Positions 1 through 5,928 of a stretch of 11,460 bases of DNA are shown piece after piece. The DNA comes from Nitrososphaerales archaeon TH1920 (GTDB lineage Archaea > Thermoproteota > Nitrososphaeria > Nitrososphaerales > Nitrososphaeraceae), in assembly GCA_014523495.1 (NCBI GenBank), contig JAATVM010000026.1, forward strand, positions 1-11,460, written 5' to 3'. The notes under the pieces are model-generated. The model saw only the letters and a program-made list of their open reading frames with translations, searched no databases and was not told the origin of the DNA. Numbering within the stretch: the first letter of the stretch is position 1; every line of letters begins with the position of its first letter. Both the position numbers and the translations under genes were made by a program.

Positions 1-1
1 A

Positions 2-430
2 CAACAAGAAGAAGAAAAAGAAGAAAACAAGGCTAAGGAGCAACAACTCTTAGAACAACAACAAAAGGAAGAAAACAAGGCTAAAGATGAAGGCAATGAC
101 AATGATGATGAGAAGCTTGGACTGAGTGGATTAGACCTTAATATTGAGCAAAAGCAAGATAAAGTCAACAAGAAAATAGAGAAATTGGAAGATAAGATAA
201 ACAAGGAAAATAATCAACTTCTCTTGAAGCAACAAGAAGAGGACAAGGGCATAGATCAAGATAATGAAGAACAGAATAATTATGATGAGGAGGAACTTAA
301 AATTACCGGATTAGACTTAAAAATTCAAAAAATACAGGCTAACTTGGACAAGAAAATAGAGAAGTTAAAAGACAAGATAGAAAATGACAAGGATAATCAA
401 CTCCTCATAGAACAACAAGAAGAAGACAAA
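2..430 (+). repeat. 60-residue (180-bp) tandem coiled-coil repeats
   Basis: The coding sequence repeats with a 180-bp period. GLDLNI at base 128 matches GLDLKI at base 308. The segments KKIEKLEDKI and KKIEKLKDKI, and the QQEEDK stretches that follow, line up at the same spacing. A further partial copy (QQ..EENKAK) precedes at bases 2-60. Copies are diverged at DNA level, so this is an old duplication of a charged coiled-coil module. The array begins outside the window, so the copy number is unknown. Confidence 0.75.
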
Positions 431-1411
431 GCTAAGGACGATGATGACGATGATGACGATGGTAGCAAGGACGATGGTGATCACGAGACTTATGATGGCT
501 ATGGTTTTGATGGTGGTAATGAGGGTGGTAATAATAATGGTGATAAGAACTTTAATTTTGCTGCCTCCGGTGATTTTGGATGCTCAAAAAATACACAAAA
601 TACTGTAGCAAATATGGAAAAGAAAGAACCTGAATTAGTTCTAGCACTGGGAGATCTTTCATACCATAGTACTGCCGATTGTTGGTTTGATATAATGTCA
701 CCTCTCAAAGGTAAAATGATGATCACTTTGGGACATCATGATACCAAAGATGGACAAGCAAAATTGAACCAGTATGTCCAAAGCTTTGAATTGGACAAAC
801 CGTACTATTCTTATGATTACAAAAAAGTTCATTTTCTTGTCATGGCTACACTAACTGACTTTAAAGAAGGATCTGAGCAATACAATTTTATAAAACAAGA
901 TCTGGAAAAGGCATCTCAAAACGGAGATATTAATTGGATAATTGTAAGTACCTATAAGCCTCTTTACACTTCACCATCACAACATAAGGCTGAGAGTGAA
1001 ATAAGGGAGCTTTATCATCCACTTTTCGAAAAGTATGGTGTTGATCTAGTATTGGGCGGACATAATCACAACTATCAGAGAACATACCCACTTACATTTA
1101 ATCCTGGCGAGAGTTCAAAACCAATACCAACAAATGGAGTTACTACAGGCGATAATACTAATAAGAACGGTATTGTTTTTGCGACAGTGGGTACAGGAGG
1201 AGTAAACTTCTATGCTCTAGATGGAAGATCTCCTTATATGGCTACACAATTTGCGGACAAATTCGGATTTCTGAATATAGACATCAGTAACGGCAATCCC
1301 CACACAAAATTGACTGGAACTTTCTATGATAATAAAGGTAACAATGTGTTGGACGAATTTATAATTGAAAAAGAAATAAAAAATAAAAATAGTGAAGTAA
1401 GTTATACTTGA
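2..1411 (+). CDS. Metallophosphoesterase (purple acid phosphatase-like) with coiled-coil acidic N-terminal region, 5' partial
   Basis: The reading frame is open from base 2, so the gene begins outside the window; an internal TTG at 185 is not a convincing start. About 469 residues are visible. Residues 1-150 are Lys/Glu/Gln-rich coiled coil in 60-residue tandem repeats (GLDL at bases 128 and 308), then a run of eight Asp (437-460) and a Gly/Asn linker. From about residue 182 comes a calcineurin-like phosphoesterase domain of the purple acid phosphatase type: GDFG (Asp191), GDLSY (Asp218, Tyr221), GHHD (245-247 region), VSTYKPLYTSPS and GGHNHNYQRT (His354, His356). The family normally has GNHD/E and VxxH; here Asn is His245 and His is Tyr318, so the dinuclear metal site may be altered. 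The family hydrolyses phosphate esters, usually outside the cell. Export cannot be judged because the N-terminus is missing. Activity is uncertain; the fold assignment is fairly sure. Confidence 0.8.
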   Translation, partial: QQEEEKEENKAKEQQLLEQQQKEENKAKDEGNDNDDEKLGLSGLDLNIEQKQDKVNKKIEKLEDKINKENNQLLLKQQEEDKGIDQDNEEQNNYDEEELKITGLDLKIQKIQANLDKKIEKLKDKIENDKDNQLLIEQQEEDKAKDDDDDDDDGSKDDGDHETYDGYGFDGGNEGGNNNGDKNFNFAASGDFGCSKNTQNTVANMEKKEPELVLALGDLSYHSTADCWFDIMSPLKGKMMITLGHHDTKDGQAKLNQYVQSFELDKPYYSYDYKKVHFLVMATLTDFKEGSEQYNFIKQDLEKASQNGDINWIIVSTYKPLYTSPSQHKAESEIRELYHPLFEKYGVDLVLGGHNHNYQRTYPLTFNPGESSKPIPTNGVTTGDNTNKNGIVFATVGTGGVNFYALDGRSPYMATQFADKFGFLNIDISNGNPHTKLTGTFYDNKGNNVLDEFIIEKEIKNKNSEVSYT

Positions 1412-1577
1412 AAAAGAACTAATAAATGAGAATGGTCTGATAAAGAATCGTTCTAAACATGTAGAACTAACTTATTTATTACTACCGAAACATGCTATAA
1501 TAAAAACTATTAACTATTCAAAAATTAGTTTATAACTTTCAGATAGAGAATTGATTTATGGCGAACCTTGGTGCATT

Positions 1578-1586
1578 AAAAAATAA
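1578..1586 (-). terminator. T-rich terminator of sod
   Basis: Read on the minus strand, the sequence just beyond the sod stop codon is TTATTTTTT. T-rich tracts without a hairpin are the usual archaeal intrinsic termination signal. The plus-strand T-rich stretch at 1590-1602 overlaps the end of sod and may serve the convergent phosphoesterase gene. Confidence 0.4.
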
Positions 1587-1593
1587 TGATTTT

Positions 1594-2217
1594 TTATTTT
1601 TTAACTTTATCGAATCTCTCTGAAACATCTTGCCAGTTTATAACATTCCACCAAGCAGTAACGTAGTCCGGTCTTTTATTCTGATATTTGAGATAATAAG
1701 CATGTTCCCACACATCACATCCTAAAAGTGGTATCAAACCTTCTGTACGTGGACTTGTCTGATTTGGCATGGATTTGTATTCCACTTTTTTAGTTGATGG
1801 ATTGTATACAAGCCATCCCCATCCGCTACCTTGAATCAACACCGTAGTTGAAGAGAATTTTTCTTTAAAAGCAGAGAAGCTTCCAAATGATGCATTAATT
1901 GCATCAGCAATAGACCCGCTCGGTTCACCACCGCCATTTGACTTCATATTATGCCAAAATATTCGATGGTTATCAAATCCTCCTCCATTAAAGTTGATAG
2001 CACTTTTTTGATCCGCTGGTACTTGATCAAGATTAGATAGTATTTCTAAAATATCCTTTTCTTGGATATCAGATGGACACTTTTCAAGAGCTGCATTAAG
2101 CTTATCCGTATAAGTTTGATGATGTTTAGTGTGATGTATTTCCATAGTTTTCGCGTCAATATGTGGTTCTAGTGCATCGTAACTGTATGGTAACGGAGGT
2201 AATTCATATTTTCCCAT
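1594..2217 (-). CDS. sod: Superoxide dismutase, Mn/Fe family
   Basis: The 207-residue protein has the full length of the Mn/Fe SOD family, which converts superoxide to hydrogen peroxide and oxygen. The N-terminal helical hairpin carries MEIHHTKHHQTY with metal ligand His28, and NHRIFW supplies His84. The C-terminal domain has GSGWGWLVYN and the signature DVWEHAYY with Asp168 and His172. NQ at 152-153 matches the Gln of Mn-type enzymes, so manganese or cambialistic use is the better guess. Oddity: the usual GGHxNH before the second ligand reads GGFDNH, and the Ser after that His is Arg. No signal peptide, so cytoplasmic. ATG start with a TATA-like box at 2237-2246, giving a nearly leaderless mRNA. 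In an aerobic ammonia oxidiser this would be a main oxidative-stress enzyme. Confidence 0.97.
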   Translation of the reverse strand: MGKYELPPLPYSYDALEPHIDAKTMEIHHTKHHQTYTDKLNAALEKCPSDIQEKDILEILSNLDQVPADQKSAINFNGGGFDNHRIFWHNMKSNGGGEPSGSIADAINASFGSFSAFKEKFSSTTVLIQGSGWGWLVYNPSTKKVEYKSMPNQTSPRTEGLIPLLGCDVWEHAYYLKYQNKRPDYVTAWWNVINWQDVSERFDKVKK

Positions 2218-2236
2218 AAGTCTATTTTTTTCTTTG

Positions 2237-2246
2237 TAATTATTAA
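2237..2246 (-). promoter_or_regulatory. TATA-like box of sod
   Basis: On the minus strand the sequence reads TTAATAATTA, preceded by GG. Its centre lies about 25 bases before the sod ATG at 2217, the spacing expected for an archaeal TATA box driving a leaderless transcript. This suggests sod has its own promoter although the gene upstream ends only 39 bases away. Confidence 0.45.
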
Positions 2247-2256
2247 CCTTTACGTT

Positions 2257-2571
2257 CTAGTTATCGGCTCCTTGGTCAGCTTCATCTTCTGATTCTGATG
2301 GCGGTGGTGGTGGTATGGGTTCTTCTTCTGATTGATTTGTTTCAGCTAGAGACCTACTCAGAGAAGCAAAGGAAGTTTCATTTTCAAGAAAAGGAGAATC
2401 ATTCTCAGAATTATCCGACAATGTATCGTTAGACAACGTATCATTGGATAAAGTTTCATTAGACTGAGAAGAAGAAATTAATGCAAATGACGGAATCAAA
2501 ATGAAGGATAAAGTAATTAATATTATGAATAAACTCATTTTCACATATTTCATTAATGAACCATTATTCAT
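2257..2571 (-). CDS. Small exported or membrane-anchored protein rich in N-glycosylation sequons
   Basis: I do not recognise this 104-residue protein. It starts with a hydrophobic segment (roughly residues 12-33, KMSLFIILITLSFILIPSFA) that looks like a signal peptide or membrane anchor. The remainder is low-complexity: near-repeats of NDTLS (residues 37-52), six N-x-S/T sequons (NET, NDT twice, NDS, NET, NQS), a Pro run, and a very acidic tail. Such composition fits a disordered, possibly glycosylated surface protein; this is inference. Starts at residue 1 (2571), 7 (2553) and 12 (2538) are all possible; a TATA-like box at about 2585-2594 would favour residue 7. It lies 39 bases upstream of sod on the same strand, so read-through into sod is possible. 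Confidence 0.6.
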   Translation of the reverse strand: MNNGSLMKYVKMSLFIILITLSFILIPSFALISSSQSNETLSNDTLSNDTLSDNSENDSPFLENETSFASLSRSLAETNQSEEEPIPPPPPSESEDEADQGADN

Positions 2572-2700
2572 ATGTGATAATCTAAATATAAAGTAGACTA
2601 TATCTGACTCTATTTGACATTATAAGCAGTCAAAAAGTGTACCTAAAGCAATATGGTAATTAAGACGCTATCTATTATCACTAGACAATTTGAGCGTTAT

Positions 2701-2811
2701 GGGGCCAGTGGGATTTGAACCCACGACCGCCAGCGCCCCAGGCCAATACCTCACTGAGAATATATCAATTCAAATGAGATGGTATCCTTGACCAAGCTAG
2801 ACGATGGCCCC
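2701..2811 (-). tRNA. tRNA-Pro(GGG) with a non-canonical intron
   Basis: The minus strand gives acceptor GGGGCCA/TGGCCCC, D arm GTCT/GGAT, T arm GTGGG-TTCAAAT-CCCAC, and after removal of a 36-nt intron a perfect anticodon stem CCAGC/GCTGG around the loop CTGGGGC. The anticodon GGG (2737-2739) reads CCC and probably CCU proline codons. The intron sits inside the 5' strand of the anticodon stem (29/30), not at the canonical 37/38. No 3' CCA is encoded. A TATA-like box TTTAAAAAG (minus strand, 2837-2845) is 26-34 bases before the 5' end. Confidence 0.93.
2744..2779 (-). other. tRNA-Pro intron at 29/30 with BHB motif
   Basis: The splice sites fold into a textbook bulge-helix-bulge. The central 4-bp helix is ATAC (2785-2782) with GTAT (2749-2746). 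The 3-nt bulges are CAT (2781-2779) and TGG (2745-2743). The inner helix is CTCA (2778-2775) with TGAG (2753-2750), and the outer helix is AGG with CCT. Cutting between bulge bases 2 and 3 removes exactly 36 nt and restores a five-pair anticodon stem. Confidence 0.88.
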
Positions 2812-2836
2812 ATCACGAGTTACACAAAGAGAGTGC

Positions 2837-2845
2837 TTTTTAAAT
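2837..2845 (-). promoter_or_regulatory. TATA-like box of tRNA-Pro
   Basis: The minus strand reads TTTAAAAAG about 30 bases upstream of the first tRNA nucleotide, the position expected for archaeal TBP/TFB-driven tRNA transcription. Confidence 0.45.
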
Positions 2846-2993
2846 GTAGTATTATACAAATTATGAAAAAATAACTACTATATCGATAATAAACTCCGCT
2901 CAGCTTTAGGATAACTTTTCATACATATTCCATTTTTACAATGAACAATTTAAATTCAATTAATTTTATTATTCCAATACTCCAAGATTAAAA

Positions 2994-3737
2994 ATGGACT
3001 ACTCTAATTATTTCGCAACATTGTATGATTATAAAAGAAAAGAAGTAGGAACAGAAGAAAAATCAATTTTGTTTAAGGTAATAAATAATGTTGATTTATC
3101 TGCACAAATAGGATCATATCTAAGACTAAGAGACAAGACCCAAATTGGTGATACATCATCTATCTCAAAATTACTAGGGTCCAAGTTACTTGTTGAAAAA
3201 AAGGGACTAATTCTAAGAGGGATGAGAAAATACCAACTGACTAGTACTGGACTATTTTACGTGCTCTCTGAAACCAGAAGTTATCCTCCTAATCTTTTGA
3301 AAAAGTGTAGCAATGACCCAATTCTTCTAACACTCTTGTATCAATATTTTGAAGTAGATACAATAGCGTCAAGTACGGCCAGATTTTATTCAGTGATAAC
3401 ACAGTATCTTAAACAATGCTGCAGAATTACTATAAACTGGTTGGAAGATACACAGAACTCTAATGAGGAACATAAAAATAAAATGATGAACGATTTATTG
3501 TTCGAACTAGAACTAAATGCGAAACTATTAGCATTTAGGATTATAATTATGTATTCTGATTCAAATATTCTTTCTCTTACACCAAAATCAAAAACTGGTG
3601 ACACGGAGGTAGCATATTATGAATTAGAAAGTAGTATGAGGGAAGTTCTATCTAAAGACAAAAAATTCATCGATCTTTTGCACAGAACAAATACAGAATT
3701 TAAGGATAGTTATAAAGAATTTAGCGATTCTAATTAA
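2994..3737 (+). CDS. Unknown protein with predicted N-terminal winged-helix region
   Basis: This 247-residue protein is not recognised by name. Residues about 20-95 look like a winged-helix fold: a helix with KVINNVDL, a recognition-like segment SISKLLGSKLLVEK, and a basic wing RGMRKYQLTSTGLFYVL, in which the final TSTG is typical of archaeal winged-helix regulators. Residues 110-247 are mainly helical, with two Cys (QCCR) and a long charged C-terminal helix, perhaps for dimerisation or ligand sensing. There is no membrane segment. The ATG start lies 22-35 bases after the AT-rich stretch TTAATTTTATTATT, so the mRNA probably has a very short leader. A DNA-binding role is inference from fold impression only. 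It ends 33 bases from the convergent HtrA gene; the spacer is a pyrimidine-rich stretch that could end this transcript. Confidence 0.75.
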   Translation: MDYSNYFATLYDYKRKEVGTEEKSILFKVINNVDLSAQIGSYLRLRDKTQIGDTSSISKLLGSKLLVEKKGLILRGMRKYQLTSTGLFYVLSETRSYPPNLLKKCSNDPILLTLLYQYFEVDTIASSTARFYSVITQYLKQCCRITINWLEDTQNSNEEHKNKMMNDLLFELELNAKLLAFRIIIMYSDSNILSLTPKSKTGDTEVAYYELESSMREVLSKDKKFIDLLHRTNTEFKDSYKEFSDSN

Positions 3738-3770
3738 TATCTCGTTCTACCTATTCTCTATCCTATCCAA

Positions 3771-5342
3771 CTATTGTCTTAATTCCCTTGGTTTTGTTTC
3801 CAGAGTAATCTTAATTTCTTCCGGTTGACCATCTCTCAGAATACCAATTGTGATTACATCGCCTTCTACCTTATTATTTGTGATATAATGAGATAGCTCT
3901 TCCAAATTTTGAATTGGCCGGTTATCCACACTGGTAATAATATCCCCACCTAACTCTATTTGAGTTCCATTAATTTCCGTTATCTTATAACCCCCTTTCA
4001 TGCCAGCCTTGTCTGCAGGTCCATCCAAAATAACTCCAGCTACTAGAATTCCAGTGCTCTGATTAAGCTTAAGTTTAGAAGCAATTTCAGCACTCATATC
4101 AATACCATCAATTCCCAGCCAGAGCGGTTCTATGTTGAGTCGTAATGGTCTTTCAGCCAAAACAACATCAATTGTTTGGGATTTACCATCTCTGATCACA
4201 GTTAAGGTAACATTTTGTCCGACCTTCTTTTGTTGTTCAAGATACAGTAGTATGTCATCAATTTTGGAAACACTTTGATTATCAATTTTGGTAATAACAT
4301 CTCCAAACAATCTTGTCTTCCTTCCGTTTACATCTACTAATTTATCTCCCCCTTGTACTCCAGCCTTTGCTGCAGGTCCACCCGGACTAGTATCTATTAC
4401 AAGAAAACCTGATGTCGTGTTTAATTTCATAGCGGAGGCAATCTGTTCATTAACGTCAATACCTGAAATTCCAATCCATGGATGTTTATAGGAATGTTCT
4501 GATATCAAGATCGGTACTACTCTTTGAATAGTACTTGCTGGTATTGCAAATCCTACACCAGAATAATCACCTGTTAATGAAAAAATAGCACTATTTATTC
4601 CAATTACCTGTCCCCTTAAATTAAGTAATGGCCCCCCAGAATTTCCAGGATTTATGGCTGCATCAGTTTGTATTATCTCTGGTATCGAAAATGAAGTCGG
4701 AGGAAGACGTGTGTTGCCTTGATCAGGCGATAATTCTGGACCTTCAGGGCTTTCTGGACTCTGAGATGGTATGACTCTTCCTAATCCGCTTATTATGCCT
4801 TCAGTCATAGAGCCAGAAAGACCAAACGGGTTACCTATTGCAATCACACGTTCTCCAATTTTTACATTAGACGAATTACTCAAGACCAATGGTATCATTG
4901 ACTCATTTTTTGAATTTTCTATTTCTAAAACGGCCAGATCAGAAAAAGGATCACTACCAATTATTTTTGCTTTAAAGGACTTTTCATTCAAAAAAGTTAT
5001 AGTAACATTATTAGTATTAGTAGTATTAGTATCATTGTAAGACCTATTACGAATCACATGGTCATTTGTTATAATATGACCGAATTTGTCAAAAACAAAA
5101 CCCGAACCTAGTGCAGAAGCATTGGGATCCTCGTTTGATACAGTAATTTGTACAACAGCGTCTTTCACTCTATCAAATAATTTGGGCAATAAAGTATCAT
5201 CAATACCTGCAGTTTGTGCATAAGAATTCGCAGAGATGAAGCTGAAAATAAGCAAAAAAGAGATTGGGATTAGAATATTTGATTGAAAAATTTTAATATG
5301 AGGTAAACTGCCCATTGTAAAATGCCTTATAAAAGAGTTCAC
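3771..5342 (-). CDS. htrA: HtrA/DegP-type serine protease with two PDZ domains, exported
   Basis: The 523-residue protein follows the HtrA plan. A hydrophobic segment at about 22-39, followed by NSYAQTA, looks like a signal peptide or anchor, placing the enzyme outside the membrane. The trypsin-like domain (about 50-285) has the whole catalytic triad: His95 in ITNDHVI, Asp135 in FSDLAVL and Ser235 in NPGNSGGPLL. Two PDZ domains follow (about 288-398 and 403-518), each opening with WIGISGID or WLGIDGID and carrying a GPA(A/D)KAG motif. The family degrades or refolds damaged extracytoplasmic proteins. Between Asp135 and Ser235 lies a Pro/Ser/Glu-rich insert (about 193-216), probably a flexible surface loop. 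The first codon is GTG; an in-frame ATG at 5315 (residue 10) gives a more compact signal peptide and is an equally good start. N-x-T sequons (about 103-114) fit surface glycosylation. Confidence 0.93.
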   Translation of the reverse strand: MNSFIRHFTMGSLPHIKIFQSNILIPISFLLIFSFISANSYAQTAGIDDTLLPKLFDRVKDAVVQITVSNEDPNASALGSGFVFDKFGHIITNDHVIRNRSYNDTNTTNTNNVTITFLNEKSFKAKIIGSDPFSDLAVLEIENSKNESMIPLVLSNSSNVKIGERVIAIGNPFGLSGSMTEGIISGLGRVIPSQSPESPEGPELSPDQGNTRLPPTSFSIPEIIQTDAAINPGNSGGPLLNLRGQVIGINSAIFSLTGDYSGVGFAIPASTIQRVVPILISEHSYKHPWIGISGIDVNEQIASAMKLNTTSGFLVIDTSPGGPAAKAGVQGGDKLVDVNGRKTRLFGDVITKIDNQSVSKIDDILLYLEQQKKVGQNVTLTVIRDGKSQTIDVVLAERPLRLNIEPLWLGIDGIDMSAEIASKLKLNQSTGILVAGVILDGPADKAGMKGGYKITEINGTQIELGGDIITSVDNRPIQNLEELSHYITNNKVEGDVITIGILRDGQPEEIKITLETKPRELRQ

Positions 5343-5556
5343 ATCAACTGTACTTTAAAAAGTTAATTTATATCTATTGTTTTAAAATTTTGTTATTTTT
5401 GATGAGAATCTTGAAGATAAAATATGATTTTTACTTGATGCTCTCATTTAAATACATTTGTGAAAATGAAAAAAGAGTCTTATTATTTATCTTTTCTTTA
5501 ACTTAATTTTCCTCTAGAAAAGTACGTGGAATTTTATATTAAAAATGTTCGTTACC

Positions 5557-5565
5557 ATATATAAG
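5557..5565 (+). promoter_or_regulatory. TATA-like box before the small ORF at 5607
   Basis: ATATATAAG lies about 45 bases before the ATG, placing a transcription start at roughly 5585-5590 with a leader near 20 nt. It is the strongest TATA match in the 264-base spacer between htrA and this ORF. Nothing else distinct is seen in that spacer. Confidence 0.35.
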
Positions 5566-5606
5566 TAATAACATAATTATCAATTACAATAGGCTGCCAA
5601 GAATTG

Positions 5607-5798
5607 ATGGAGAGAGAAGTAGAGAGAATAGTAAGATATTTGGTTGAAGATAGAACTATCCTTAAGATCCTACGTACATTAGAAAGACAGGAAAATTATA
5701 GTTGTTATAACATTAATGAGGAGGATAACGGACTGTCCTACTATTCTAGGAAGTATAAAACATGGGTATTACACAATGACTGTTTTCAATTAAATTAG
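5607..5798 (+). CDS. Small hypothetical protein (63 aa)
   Basis: I do not recognise this protein. The ATG at 5607 (just after an in-frame TTG at 5604) opens a 63-residue frame. The first 28 residues (MEREVERIVRYLVEDRTILK and on) form a charged amphipathic helix; the rest is Tyr/Asn-rich with two Cys. Base and codon use match the neighbours and a good TATA-like box precedes it, which argues for a real gene, but there is no family motif and the frame is short. It could equally be the head of a small helix-turn-helix protein or a decayed remnant. Confidence 0.4.
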   Translation: MEREVERIVRYLVEDRTILKILRTLERQENYSCYNINEEDNGLSYYSRKYKTWVLHNDCFQLN

Positions 5799-5889
5799 TA
5801 AGCAGATTACTATTTTACGAGAAAAATTAAAGTGTTTCTATCAGTCGATTTGATATAGATAAAATTTAATATAATTTATCTTAACATGA

Positions 5890-5901
5890 AATAAATTAAA
5901 T
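5890..5901 (+). promoter_or_regulatory. TATA-like box of pckA
   Basis: The stretch AATAAATTAAAT lies about 33 bases before the PEP carboxykinase ATG, giving an expected leader of fewer than ten bases. No Shine-Dalgarno-like sequence sits between it and the start. Confidence 0.4.
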
Positions 5902-5928
5902 ACCCATTATGGATCTTACATCGTACCA

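Noticed and set aside
185..187. TTG as the start of the phosphoesterase gene
   Set aside because: The frame is open back to base 2 with the same repeat composition, so the real start is upstream of the window.
1412..1593. Possible RNA gene or mobile-element remnant in the spacer between the phosphoesterase and sod
   Set aside because: No stable hairpin, repeat or tRNA-like element could be seen; it looks like a plain AT-rich convergent spacer with T-rich ends.
5399..5450. C/D-box sRNA candidate (TGATGA followed by a second TGATG)
   Set aside because: The box C-like motifs are present but no CTGA box D or D' is found at suitable spacing.
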